Assembly (NCBI RefSeq): GCF_900106645.1
Contig: NZ_FNMV01000001.1
Span: forward strand, 124,001 to 188,000
DNA: 64,000 bases
Direction: 5' to 3'
DNA from: Flavobacterium degerlachei
Lineage (GTDB): Bacteria > Bacteroidota > Bacteroidia > Flavobacteriales > Flavobacteriaceae
This document shows positions 8,715 through 18,521 of the stretch, in pieces. The position numbers were made by a program, and so were the translations under genes. The notes beneath the pieces are model-generated. The model saw nothing but the letters and a program-made list of their open reading frames with translations, did not search any database and was not told the DNA's origin. Every line of letters begins with the position of its first letter. Position 1 is the stretch's first letter.

Positions 8715-10535
8715 CTATCTAAAATTATATTGTAATCCAAACAATAAATTACCTTTTGGCATAGGAACTAAATTCGTCTCTGTATACTCCGTGTTGAAAA
8801 TATTGTTAGCGAACAATGACAACTCAAAAGCATGTAAAGTATAGGAAGCGCCCAAATCTACAACTGAATATGAATCTCCAGCAGTTCGTTCCGCATAACG
8901 ATATGAGATCGTATTACTGAAGTTTTTCAAGAATTGCATATTGTAACTCCCCACAATCTGATGCTTTATTGAATTTAAAGAATACTGTGAGAAAGTATAG
9001 CTGCTTTGCTCAATATCATTCTCAATAAAAGAATAACCCAATTGCAACTTTTGAGCAAATGAATTAAGATTAAAGGTATAAAGCAGTTGTGTTTCAAAAC
9101 CTTTGGTGGTAACATCTTGAATGTTTTGCGCTTGCCACGGATCAGTCAGCTCCATTTTTACGTAATCAATTAAATGATCAGAATTGCGATTAAATACCGC
9201 CGCAGACACATTAAAATTAGATGTATTCCATTTCAAACCAATTTCTTGCGAAAATGCTTTCTCTGGTTCTAAATTAGAATTCCCTATCGTAGTTGGAGAT
9301 TTATAATTCAAATCGGTAAAAGTGGGGATTCTGTAGGTATAACCCAAATTACCATACACTTTCAGATTATCAAGCAATTCATACCCAACATCTATCCCTG
9401 GAAAAGCAAAAAATTTAAAGTCAGAAAAATAAGTCACCGCTACTCCCGGAGTAATATCTAATTTTTTATCAAACAATTCCAAACGATGCTCTAAAAACAA
9501 AGTACTTAGAAAACGGTTATTATCCCCCAGATTATTACTCGAAAGAAACACTTTAGCCGTTTCTATACCAAAGCCGGTAATACCAATATTTGACGTATAC
9601 GATCCATTTAATTCTGCAGCAATTTTGTTTGAAATATGCAAATTCCTGTAAATAGACGGATTCTTTCTAATATAAATATATTCGTCTTCATTGCGCCTCC
9701 AGTATACCTTTGGCTTCCAGGTAAAATTACCTTTTTTAATAACCGTTGAAAAACCAACTAAACTAGCGGTTGTTTCCTCATATTGATCAATAGCGGCTGG
9801 CGAAGAATAGAATCCATTTGACCCAAATTTTTTGTCCGAAAGAGCCACCAACATCGTTATTGGCAAACTATTTTTGTTAAAAACACTTTTCAACACAAAA
9901 TTCTGATTGTCAAAATCTGTATTATAGCGATAGCCATTCGATATGTTTTTTGAAAAATGCAAAATATGACTACTTTCATCCAAACTAACTCCAGCGGTAA
10001 CCGCAGCACTAAACTGACCATAAGAGCCCGCCTGAAGACGTAATGAAGCATCATTATCAAGCGAATCCTTTGTAACGATATTGACAGCGCCGGTAAAAGC
10101 ATTTTGGCCGAATACACGACTTGCTGGCCCTTTTATAATCTCAATTCTCTTGATAACTTCAATCGGCAATGCTAAATTCATCGAGTGATGTCCAGTTTGA
10201 GCATCATCTACCTTGAATCCATCTATAAGTAGCAGCGTTTGATCAAAGCTTCCGCCCCGTATATATAAATCAGCTTGCATACCACTAGTCCCGCGACGTC
10301 TTACATCAATTCCTGCAATTTGCTGTAAAGCATCGGCAACATTTGTCACTCCAGATTTTTTTATATCCTCGGCAGTAATTAACTGAATGGTTCTGGAATT
10401 TTCTTTGAAAGGCAAATCAATCCTACTGGATGTAATAACCACTTCTTGTAAAGTATCTGTCTTTTGTGTGTTTTGCTGTGCACTTACTATCAAAGAACCG
10501 ATAAAAAAGAAAGCTGAAAAGTATTTATTTTTCAT
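8715..10535 (-). CDS. TonB-dependent receptor, BtuB-like
   Basis: 606 residues. Signal peptide ends near VSAQ (residue 19). A short lead with the TonB-box-like TLQEVVITSSR is followed by the plug domain (about 45-155; DALQQIAGIDVRRRG, DLYIRGGSFDQTLLLIDG, IKGPASRVFGQNAFTGAVNI) and a 22-strand type barrel to the C-terminal NFR. The plug and size (about 600 residues, no CarboxypepD-like N-terminal domain) resemble vitamin-B12 type receptors of the outer membrane rather than SusC proteins. The substrate cannot be read from the sequence. Gene is first in a probable operon with the bioF-like gene and divergent from the MocR regulator with only 77 bp between start codons, so that regulator probably controls it. 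It has a perfect -7 box. Confidence 0.85.
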   Translation of the reverse strand: MKNKYFSAFFFIGSLIVSAQQNTQKTDTLQEVVITSSRIDLPFKENSRTIQLITAEDIKKSGVTNVADALQQIAGIDVRRRGTSGMQADLYIRGGSFDQTLLLIDGFKVDDAQTGHHSMNLALPIEVIKRIEIIKGPASRVFGQNAFTGAVNIVTKDSLDNDASLRLQAGSYGQFSAAVTAGVSLDESSHILHFSKNISNGYRYNTDFDNQNFVLKSVFNKNSLPITMLVALSDKKFGSNGFYSSPAAIDQYEETTASLVGFSTVIKKGNFTWKPKVYWRRNEDEYIYIRKNPSIYRNLHISNKIAAELNGSYTSNIGITGFGIETAKVFLSSNNLGDNNRFLSTLFLEHRLELFDKKLDITPGVAVTYFSDFKFFAFPGIDVGYELLDNLKVYGNLGYTYRIPTFTDLNYKSPTTIGNSNLEPEKAFSQEIGLKWNTSNFNVSAAVFNRNSDHLIDYVKMELTDPWQAQNIQDVTTKGFETQLLYTFNLNSFAQKLQLGYSFIENDIEQSSYTFSQYSLNSIKHQIVGSYNMQFLKNFSNTISYRYAERTAGDSYSVVDLGASYTLHAFELSLFANNIFNTEYTETNLVPMPKGNLLFGLQYNFR

Positions 10536-10567
10536 TTATAAAAGTGTTGAATTATTTAAAAACGCTG

Positions 10568-10575
10568 CAAAAGTA
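10568..10575 (-). promoter_or_regulatory. -7 promoter box of the BtuB-like receptor gene
   Basis: The minus strand reads TACTTTTG, matching the Bacteroidota -7 consensus TAnnTTTG, 33 bp before the start codon. No TTG at -33 is seen; that position falls inside the TAGTCC palindrome, so the bound regulator may act as an activator or block polymerase. Confidence 0.6.
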
Positions 10576-10583
10576 CTATCTTT

Positions 10584-10628
10584 CCGGACTACTAAAATAG
10601 TCCAGTTTTAAAATGATAGATAGTCCGG
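10584..10628. promoter_or_regulatory. Probable MocR operator: three TAGTCC half-sites
   Basis: GGACTA (10586-10591) and TAGTCC (10598-10603) form a palindrome with a 6-bp spacer, extended on the left to CCGGACTA (10584). A third half-site, TAGTCCGG, lies at 10621-10628, 23 bp (about two turns) beyond the second and just inside the mocR coding start. A pair of inverted half-sites plus a helically phased direct copy is the layout expected for MocR dimers. The position suggests control of the receptor and of the regulator itself. Confidence 0.6.
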
Positions 10629-12109
10629 TTAATACATTGCTAAAAAATCTTATCCACTTCGAAAAATCAAGTGCTAGCCCTGTATATATACAAGTTTCCC
10701 AACAAATCATCAATGCTATTCAGCGTAGTTATTTAGCAGGAGGCTCTTTATTACCTGGAACTAGAATTTTTAGCCAATTAATAAATGTCCACCGAAACAC
10801 AGCCGTTGCGGTATATGATGAATTAGCTTCTCAAGGTTGGGTTGAAATAATTGCTAACAAAGGAACTTTTATATCTGTTCCCGAACAGAGAACTGTTACA
10901 ATAAAAGCGGGTTCGAATCGGATAGGAGACCTTTATAATTTTGCAGCAACAACTGGATTTCCCTTTCAGCCCTCTTTTCATTTATCATCAACGCAAGAAT
11001 TTTCAGAAGCCAAGTACGAACTAAATGATGGGCAACCCGATTTAAGGCTTCATCCCATTCATGAATTTTCAAAATGGTATGGCGCTTCTATGAAACGCAA
11101 ATCATTGATTTCGAAATGGAATCAAAATAAAAAAACAAAGTATTCTGTATTTGAAAACCAACTGTGTAATTACCTAAATGCGACAAGAGGACTCCACATA
11201 CAACCAAAAAACGTAATCAGCACAAGGAGTACAGAAATGAGTTTGTACATCATATCGCAACTTTTAATTCGCCCAAAAGATATTGTTTTGGTTGGGGATT
11301 TGAGCAATTATGCTGCTAATATGATTTTTCAACAATCGGGCGCGACTATCAAAACCATCCCTATCGACGCGCAAGGCTTAACTGTCGATTATATCAAAAC
11401 ACATTTTACCAAAGGCGCCATTCGCTGTGTTTATATTTGTGCCAATCGTGATTACCCAACAACTGTTTCATTAACAGCAGAACGTCGCTTAAAACTGTTA
11501 CAACTTGCAAAGGAATACCAGTTTGCTATTATAGAAGATGATTATGACTATGATTTTCAGTTTGAAGGCTTAGCAATGCTACCTATGGCTAGCTCTGATG
11601 CAAGTGGAATGGTGATCTATTTGGGAAAGCTTGGACAATCTTTATTTCCGAGTTTTCAAACAGGATTTGTGGTAGCACCAGAAAATTTAATTTCAGAAGC
11701 CAAGAACTATTTACAAATGCTAGACCGCCAAGGCGATTTAACACAAGAACAAATGCTATCCGAATTGATTTATGAAGGTGAAATTCATCGATTACTTAAA
11801 AAAAACATCCTGGTCTATAAGCAAAGACGCGATTTTTTATACCAATGTCTTGAAGAAAATTTTAAAGATGTTATCCGTTTTAAAAAACCAACGGGCGGCT
11901 TAGCAATATGGTTACAGTTTAATACGGTAATTTCCTTGGTTCAACTTTCAGAACAAGCGCTGCGCTATGATTTGTTTTTGCCTAAAACCATACTTTATCA
12001 AGACAAAGACACTTGCGCTATCCGCTTAGGCTTTGGCCACTTGAATGAAGAAGAAATTGAAATTATAGTGAAAAAGTTGAAGCAGGCTTACAATTTAGTG
12101 CTCATTTGA
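10613..12109 (+). CDS. MocR-type GntR/aminotransferase-fold regulator with substituted PLP lysine
   Basis: 498 residues. N-terminal GntR winged helix (about 20-90: PVYIQVSQQIINAIQ, LPGTRIFSQLINVHRNTAVA, DELASQGWVEI, GTFIS) joined by a linker to a class-I aminotransferase-like domain (about 130-498; NDGQPDLRLHP, IIEDDYDYDFQF, AIRLGFGHL). In MocR proteins the PLP lysine sits in a motif like YxGxFSKxLFP; here it reads YLGKLGQSLFP, so residue 342 is Gln (codon CAA at 11636-11638), with a Lys three residues earlier. The usual HQYPTG is NRDYPTT. Such proteins sense PLP or an amino-acid aldimine and regulate adjacent genes; this one may bind a different ligand. It is divergent from the BtuB-like receptor across the TAGTCC operator. 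Family call is firm; loss of PLP binding is inferred. Confidence 0.85.
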   Translation: MIDSPVNTLLKNLIHFEKSSASPVYIQVSQQIINAIQRSYLAGGSLLPGTRIFSQLINVHRNTAVAVYDELASQGWVEIIANKGTFISVPEQRTVTIKAGSNRIGDLYNFAATTGFPFQPSFHLSSTQEFSEAKYELNDGQPDLRLHPIHEFSKWYGASMKRKSLISKWNQNKKTKYSVFENQLCNYLNATRGLHIQPKNVISTRSTEMSLYIISQLLIRPKDIVLVGDLSNYAANMIFQQSGATIKTIPIDAQGLTVDYIKTHFTKGAIRCVYICANRDYPTTVSLTAERRLKLLQLAKEYQFAIIEDDYDYDFQFEGLAMLPMASSDASGMVIYLGKLGQSLFPSFQTGFVVAPENLISEAKNYLQMLDRQGDLTQEQMLSELIYEGEIHRLLKKNILVYKQRRDFLYQCLEENFKDVIRFKKPTGGLAIWLQFNTVISLVQLSEQALRYDLFLPKTILYQDKDTCAIRLGFGHLNEEEIEIIVKKLKQAYNLVLI

Positions 12110-12168
12110 TCCTTTGTGAAACATTATGTCTAAAAATAAATTTATATGAAATAGATTGTATATTTTAG

Positions 12169-12714
12169 ATGCTTATGAAACGAATTGCATCCCTATTCTT
12201 ATTGGTATCATTGTTTTACAATGCCCTTGGGTACTATTTGATGTTTGCCTATCAAGAAGAGCAGGCATGGGTTTCTGTTATGGAAAAAACACCAGATCTG
12301 GAATTTCAAGTAATAGAATTGAATGCCTCCTTGTATTCCTTTGTTGAAGACACTGATTTTGAATATGTGAATGAGAATGTGATTATTGAAAATAAAAGTT
12401 ATCATATTTTCAAAAAAAGAATTCAAAACAACATCCTTAGTCTGTATTACTTAAGAAATTCCTATGGAGATGTCATTGGAAAAAAATTGAACGACATTGT
12501 TGACAACCAATTATTCGACAGCACAAGCTCTAAGGAATCACCAGTAAAAAAACTATTAAAATCATTTCTTCAGGACTATATCCCTAACACAAGTGTCGCT
12601 CTTGAATTTTCTCTAAATTTACATCTAGCCTTACACAAAGATACTGCAGCTCTTAATCTAGCGGTAAATGCAGGTTACTTGCATTCTCTTTATGCGCCTC
12701 CAAAATTCATTTGA
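12169..12714 (+). CDS. Unknown membrane-anchored protein
   Basis: 181 residues from the first ATG (MLMKRIAS); a start at 12175 (MKRIAS) is equally likely. I do not recognise the family. Residues about 4-26 form one hydrophobic segment (IASLFLLVSLFYNALGYYLMF), a signal anchor or uncleaved signal; the rest is soluble, acidic, mixed alpha/beta, ending in the odd tail LYAPPKFI. It precedes an outer-membrane barrel gene by about 290 bp on the same strand, so it may belong to that transport cluster or stand alone. The same sense as mocR with a 59-bp gap leaves cotranscription with mocR possible. Confidence 0.7.
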   Translation: MLMKRIASLFLLVSLFYNALGYYLMFAYQEEQAWVSVMEKTPDLEFQVIELNASLYSFVEDTDFEYVNENVIIENKSYHIFKKRIQNNILSLYYLRNSYGDVIGKKLNDIVDNQLFDSTSSKESPVKKLLKSFLQDYIPNTSVALEFSLNLHLALHKDTAALNLAVNAGYLHSLYAPPKFI

Positions 12715-13007
12715 TTTTTAATTACTAGCAGTAGAACCATTTTGTAATTTGACTCTTTAGTGTAAAGACAATCAAGCCTTTTCATTAAATCTGTGTGATA
12801 AAGTACTATTATGCTTTTCAAATTGGTAAAACAAACCACTATTCTTTTTATGTTACTATGTCCTTTTTAATAAAAAGAAAGACATAATTATTCGTATTAG
12901 AGATTCTGTTTTGCCTGTTTTCTATTTACAAAATCCTTCTACTGTCTTCTTTTGGCACTCGCTACCAAAGGAACAAACCTGCTTCTAATTTATAAAAAAA
13001 ATGAAAA

Positions 13008-14129
13008 ATGAAAAAACCAAACCAATTCTATATCTATTTTATATTACTAATTTATACATTATTACAAAATCAAAAAACAATTGCACAGGGATGTGTTGCA
13101 ATTAAAGGAAATGCAACAAGCTGTATGATGATACATCCTGACAGCACTAATGTTGCTGGCTGGCAATTAGCTACTAGCGGGCGCTACTTTAGGTCATTTA
13201 GACATTTTTCTGGAACAGAAGAAAATAAGCAAAGGCTAATACAAAAAACAGAGGTTGTAAACTATACTTCCGTTTTTAACCTTTCACTCATTAGAAACCT
13301 TAACAATAGATGGTCCATTATGATTGATATTCCTGTTTCAAATAATGTTCGGTCCTCTCTTTATGAACATGGTTTAGTAAATGGGACCTATATAAAAAAA
13401 GAAAGACATTCTACAAGCTCTTTTGGAATAGGAGACATAAGATTTGCGGCTTACAGATGGCTATTAGACCCTACAAAAAGTACAAAAGCTAACATACAAT
13501 TAGGACTAGGGCTTAAATTACCAACAGGAGATTACAATTACAAAGATTATTGGTATAACGTTGGTCAAAACGGAGGCAAAGAATTACGCCCCGTAGATCA
13601 ATCCATACAATTAGGCGATGGTGGTACTGGAATTACCTTTGAGTTAAATACATTTTATAATTTCGTAGAGAACTTTGGGGTTTATGGGAACTTTTATTAT
13701 TTAATAAACCCACGCGAGCAAAACGGTACGAGAACTTATAGAGAAACCTTATCCCCAAACTTAGCTAATGAAGCTATTATGAGTGTTCCAGATCAATATA
13801 TGTTTAGAGCAGGATTTAATTATTCATTCCACCGCATAAAAGGATTATCACTCGCCGCTGGAACAAGATTAGAAGGCATACCAGTTTACGATCTACTAGG
13901 GGGTAGCAGCAACTTTCGTCGCCCAGGATACATCTGGTCAATAGAACCATCAGTTAATTACGATTATAAGAAAGTAACAGTGTTCGCATCAGTACCATTC
14001 GCAGTAGCAAGAAATCGTACACAAAGCGTAACTGATAAAGAGAACTCAGTTCTTCGTGCTACTCATGTTCAAGGTGACGCTGCGTTTGCTGATTATACCT
14101 TAAACTTAGGGGTATCAACTAGATTTTAA
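13008..14129 (+). CDS. Outer-membrane beta-barrel transporter-like protein
   Basis: 373 residues. Signal peptide (hydrophobic core FYIYFILLIYTLLQ, cleavage near IAQG at about 27). The mature start GCVAIKGNATSCMM carries two cysteines and paired methionines. The rest alternates aromatic and polar residues in strands with glycine-rich turns (LGLGLKLPTGDYNYKDY, IQLGDGGTGITFELNTFYNF, SIEPSVNYDYKKVTVFASVPFA) and ends in an aromatic Phe (LGVSTRF), the usual barrel end. It resembles the MetA-pathway/transporter-like barrel proteins (about 300-400 residues). Substrate unknown; the Cys/Met start could suit a soft metal, but this is speculation. Followed by a DoxX-like membrane gene after 145 bp. Confidence 0.75.
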   Translation: MKKPNQFYIYFILLIYTLLQNQKTIAQGCVAIKGNATSCMMIHPDSTNVAGWQLATSGRYFRSFRHFSGTEENKQRLIQKTEVVNYTSVFNLSLIRNLNNRWSIMIDIPVSNNVRSSLYEHGLVNGTYIKKERHSTSSFGIGDIRFAAYRWLLDPTKSTKANIQLGLGLKLPTGDYNYKDYWYNVGQNGGKELRPVDQSIQLGDGGTGITFELNTFYNFVENFGVYGNFYYLINPREQNGTRTYRETLSPNLANEAIMSVPDQYMFRAGFNYSFHRIKGLSLAAGTRLEGIPVYDLLGGSSNFRRPGYIWSIEPSVNYDYKKVTVFASVPFAVARNRTQSVTDKENSVLRATHVQGDAAFADYTLNLGVSTRF

Positions 14130-14274
14130 GAAGTACTAACTTATTTCATTACTGTAGACAACTTAATACAAATAGTTATTTCGGTTAATACGATAAAAAC
14201 AAAGTGCGCTTTCATCCAATAATAGTGAGATGAAGGCAATCCCAAAGCATTAATATTTTTAATAAAAACACACT

Positions 14275-14739
14275 ATGGAAATGACATTTAACTCTATATA
14301 TTTTCAATTTAGCAAAAAAATGGAAAAGCACAGCATCAATTTAATGCGCTTTGCACTCGCCATAATCTACATCTGGTTTGGTGCCTTAAAAATTTTAGGA
14401 ATGAGCCCTGCGGGTGAGCTCGTAGAGCAAACAGTGTATTGGTTTAAACCAGAAATCTTTGTTCCTATTTTAGGAATCTGCGAAGTGATTATTGGATCAG
14501 GTTTACTTATCAAGCGCTTCATTCCTTATACAATTGTTTTGATATTATTGCATATGTCAGCAACACTATTCCCCATATTTATATTAAAAACAAGCTGTTT
14601 TGAGGCTTTTCCGTACTGCCCAACATTGGTAGGTCAATACATTATAAAGAACCTTGTTTTGATTGCAGGAGCACTTGTAGTAGCAGGGAATCACAATACT
14701 AAATTCAAGAAAGAAATAGACACAATAGATTTGAAATAA
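14275..14739 (+). CDS. DoxX-like integral membrane protein
   Basis: 154 residues, or 139 from a second ATG at 14320 (MEKHSINLMRF), which begins right at the first membrane helix and is a plausible real start. Four hydrophobic helices: LMRFALAIIYIWFGALKIL, FVPILGICEVIIGSGLL, YTIVLILLHMSATLFPIFIL and IIKNLVLIAGALVVAG. The pattern of a small four-helix protein with the FGxLKI motif in helix 1 and GxxExxxG in helix 2 is that of the DoxX/DUF417 group. A Cys pair (SCFEAFPYC) lies between helices 3 and 4. Function in this group is poorly known; a redox or respiratory link is common but unproved. Likely expressed with the preceding barrel gene. Confidence 0.7.
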   Translation: MEMTFNSIYFQFSKKMEKHSINLMRFALAIIYIWFGALKILGMSPAGELVEQTVYWFKPEIFVPILGICEVIIGSGLLIKRFIPYTIVLILLHMSATLFPIFILKTSCFEAFPYCPTLVGQYIIKNLVLIAGALVVAGNHNTKFKKEIDTIDLK

Positions 14740-14803
14740 TAGATAATAGAAACAACTATACTATTTTAAAAACTCATTTACTGAACCTGTAGAAAACAAA
14801 AAA

Positions 14804-14823
14804 GCCTAACATTTACGTTAGGC
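14804..14823. terminator. Bidirectional terminator between doxX-like gene and atpC
   Basis: GCCTAAC-ATTTAC-GTTAGGC, flanked by an A run on the left and T run on the right, so it can serve both converging transcripts. Confidence 0.85.
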
Positions 14824-14846
14824 TTTCCATATATATTTAAATTATT

Positions 14847-15128
14847 TTAGTCGACTAAAACAATTACTTTATTGTCTTTCATTTCTAAAGTTCCTGCAGA
14901 GATAGCTAATGAATAATTATCCGCACTTACTTTAGTAAACAATGCTGATGTTTCTTTGTTAGTTTCGAAATTTGGAGCTGTAAAACTTACAGTTCCTTTT
15001 TGAAGCAAGGAAACAATCGCCGCGTGATTATTCAAAATCTGAAAACTACCATTAATACCTGGTACAGATATCGATGTTACTTCTCCTTTGAATAACGAAG
15101 CTTCTGGTGATACTATTTCTAAAATCAT
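14847..15128 (-). CDS. atpC: F1Fo ATP synthase subunit epsilon
   Basis: 93 residues that make up only the N-terminal beta-sandwich domain (MILEIVSPEASLFKGEVTSI, GSFQILNNHAAIVSLLQKG). The C-terminal helical hairpin of the longer, about 135-residue epsilon is absent, which is normal for Bacteroidota. Epsilon joins the central stalk of F1 and couples rotation to catalysis on the cytoplasmic membrane face. It follows atpD by 60 bp on the same strand. The other atp genes are not in this window, so the cluster is split here. Confidence 0.9.
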   Translation of the reverse strand: MILEIVSPEASLFKGEVTSISVPGINGSFQILNNHAAIVSLLQKGTVSFTAPNFETNKETSALFTKVSADNYSLAISAGTLEMKDNKVIVLVD

Positions 15129-15131
15129 AAT

Positions 15132-15183
15132 TTAATTGATAATTGATAATTAACAATTGACAATTATCCATTGTCAATTATCC
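15132..15183. repeat. AT-rich direct and inverted repeat between atpD and atpC
   Basis: Iterations of ATTGATAATT and a hairpin TGACAAT-TATCC-ATTGTCA fill the intercistronic gap. This ATTGATAATTGACAATT type of sequence is a filler repeat I know from flavobacterial genomes. In the mRNA it could fold and alter the atpD/atpC ratio. Confidence 0.6.
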
Positions 15184-15188
15184 ATTGA

Positions 15189-16703
<1,515 letters not shown>

Positions 16704-16784
16704 TTATGTATTTATTAAATAGCTATTTAGGTTTATGAAATAGAACCAATTGAAATTTATCAATTAGACACTTTTTTCAAGCTG

Positions 16785-16814
16785 CAAAGATAATTTTTTA
16801 AAATAAAAAATCAA
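16785..16814 (-). promoter_or_regulatory. atpD promoter
   Basis: Minus strand TTG (16812-16814), 19-bp spacer, TATCTTTG (16785-16792): both elements fit the Bacteroidota sigma-A consensus TTG-N17-19-TAnnTTTG. It leaves a leader of about 80 bases before atpD. Confidence 0.75.
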
Positions 16815-16904
16815 CACCTTTTTCTATAAAAACAAGAAAAAATTAATGCATTGTTTAAAAATCCATTTTAAACGAATAAAAACAGCAATATTTAGTTAAA
16901 AATA

Positions 16905-16936
16905 AGAAGCCATTCGTCTCTCAACGAATGGCTTCT
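16905..16936 (-). terminator. Terminator of the SGNH lipoprotein operon
   Basis: Perfect 13-bp stem AGAAGCCATTCGT / ACGAATGGCTTCT with a 6-base loop, 25 bp after the stop codon. Confidence 0.8.
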
Positions 16937-16960
16937 GTTTATCATTAAAACCCTAACAAA

Positions 16961-18487
16961 TTAAAGCGATTTTGGAAATAAAATTCTATAATTCCCTAAA
17001 TCTACTTCTTTTAAATTAGAACCATACGTTGCATTAATAGCATTAATGAATTTATTTGCAAGCATTGCGTACCCTCTTGGAGAAGGATGAACACCATCTG
17101 TCGAAAACCCACCGCCAGTAATAAAAGCACCCGTTACCGTAAATCCATTTGCTGTAAATCCACCATTTGAAACCTGACTCATCAAAGCATTAGAATCAAC
17201 AAAAGCTAATCCTTTGGCCGTTGCAACTGCCTTAATTTTTGCATTATAAGCATCTGTTGCTATTTTCACCAAAGCAACCTCACTAGCAGTTAACGTCGTT
17301 TTATCTTCCATTGGATAGGTAACTCCAATAGTACTATTGGTTGCAGGATAACCTGCTTTTGTAGTACCAATTAAACCACCTGCGGTCAACAATATATAAT
17401 CCCTAGTTGCCGCCGCACTACTAGCGTGACGAGCTTTTCCATACAAATTTCCTAAAAATCCAGCAGTAGATGCAGGGTAATTAAATGGAGCTCCTTGAAA
17501 AGCCGCAGTAAATAAGTCTGTAGCATCATAAGCTAACATTTCATCAGCAATTAGAAGAGGATTTGAAGAACTCACTGCCAATGTTTGGAATCGAGCAGGT
17601 TGAGACGCTGATGCCAAGATACTATTCATTGCCCCAAATAACGGGTTCAATTGTGCCACTGACGCAGCATCCAACGGAACTGGATTTGCGGCTATATATG
17701 TGAAAAATGGCAAAGTATTTACATAAGGAATATTTGCCACAACTCCTTTTGCACCTGCAGAGGTCAATGTATTTACTAAAGCATCGTAGGTAGCATCAAA
17801 ACCAACTCCTGCAACTCCTGCAGAAGGAGTTATAGGATTTGAACCATCACCACCAGTTGTAGCGTAACCTAAAACATCATTAGTTCCTATCCAAAGTGAA
17901 AAGAAAGTTGGTGTTTGAGACATTGCATATGACACAATAGAAGTGGTAGCATTTGGAGCAAAACGAACATAATATGGATTTGCAGTTCCAAGAGCAATAC
18001 CTGCTGCACTACCGTAACTTGGCGATAACAAATGAAAACTTTTTGCACCTGGAACCCCACAGTTATTATATGGACCAGCAGCAGCTATGGAAGTTAAGAT
18101 CTCTGTCGAAGGAGTTCCTGAAACCGCAACTGGCGCTCCACCACCAGTTGAAGCTAACCTAGCTCCAGAAGCAATAGTCCCATTAATTTTAAAACCACCT
18201 ATATTGTCAGCCATAAATGGAATTTTAAATTCTCCACCCCCAACTGCCGTAAATTTTTGCGCTATTATGTTAGTATAAGAAGATTTTTGCCCTTCAACGA
18301 ACAAAGCACCATCTGAGTAACCTGAAGTTAATGAGTTTCCTAAAGAAACAAATTTAGAAAAGTTCGCAGACCCAGCAGTTAAAGCTAATCCGTCTGACGA
18401 ATCTACAATCGTTACTACTTCATCGTCATTATTACATGCTACAAAGGTTAAAGAAACCAATAGTAGCCATTTTAAATTTTTTATCAT
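16961..18487 (-). CDS. SGNH/GDSL-family hydrolase lipoprotein
   Basis: 508 residues from the ATG at 18487. This start is chosen because it opens a lipoprotein signal (MIKNLKWLLLVSLTFVAC, lipid Cys at 18); an in-frame ATG at 18562 would overlap the upstream gene and bury the signal. SGNH blocks: I, SLGNSLTSGYSDGA (Asn replaces the usual Asp of GDS, Ser about 52 as nucleophile); III, SLWIGTNDVLGY (Asn); V, STDGVHPSPRGYAMLAN (Asp/His). Such enzymes cleave ester bonds of lipids or acetylated glycans. At about 500 residues it is longer than simple GDSL esterases, with an Ala/Gly-rich central insertion. It is anchored in the outer membrane or periplasm and lies 34 bp after a TonB receptor gene, so it probably processes that receptor's substrate. 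Confidence 0.85.
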   Translation of the reverse strand: MIKNLKWLLLVSLTFVACNNDDEVVTIVDSSDGLALTAGSANFSKFVSLGNSLTSGYSDGALFVEGQKSSYTNIIAQKFTAVGGGEFKIPFMADNIGGFKINGTIASGARLASTGGGAPVAVSGTPSTEILTSIAAAGPYNNCGVPGAKSFHLLSPSYGSAAGIALGTANPYYVRFAPNATTSIVSYAMSQTPTFFSLWIGTNDVLGYATTGGDGSNPITPSAGVAGVGFDATYDALVNTLTSAGAKGVVANIPYVNTLPFFTYIAANPVPLDAASVAQLNPLFGAMNSILASASQPARFQTLAVSSSNPLLIADEMLAYDATDLFTAAFQGAPFNYPASTAGFLGNLYGKARHASSAAATRDYILLTAGGLIGTTKAGYPATNSTIGVTYPMEDKTTLTASEVALVKIATDAYNAKIKAVATAKGLAFVDSNALMSQVSNGGFTANGFTVTGAFITGGGFSTDGVHPSPRGYAMLANKFINAINATYGSNLKEVDLGNYRILFPKSL

Positions 18488-18521
18488 GGTTGTATTTTTT
18501 TTTAAAGTTTTTGTCTCGATA

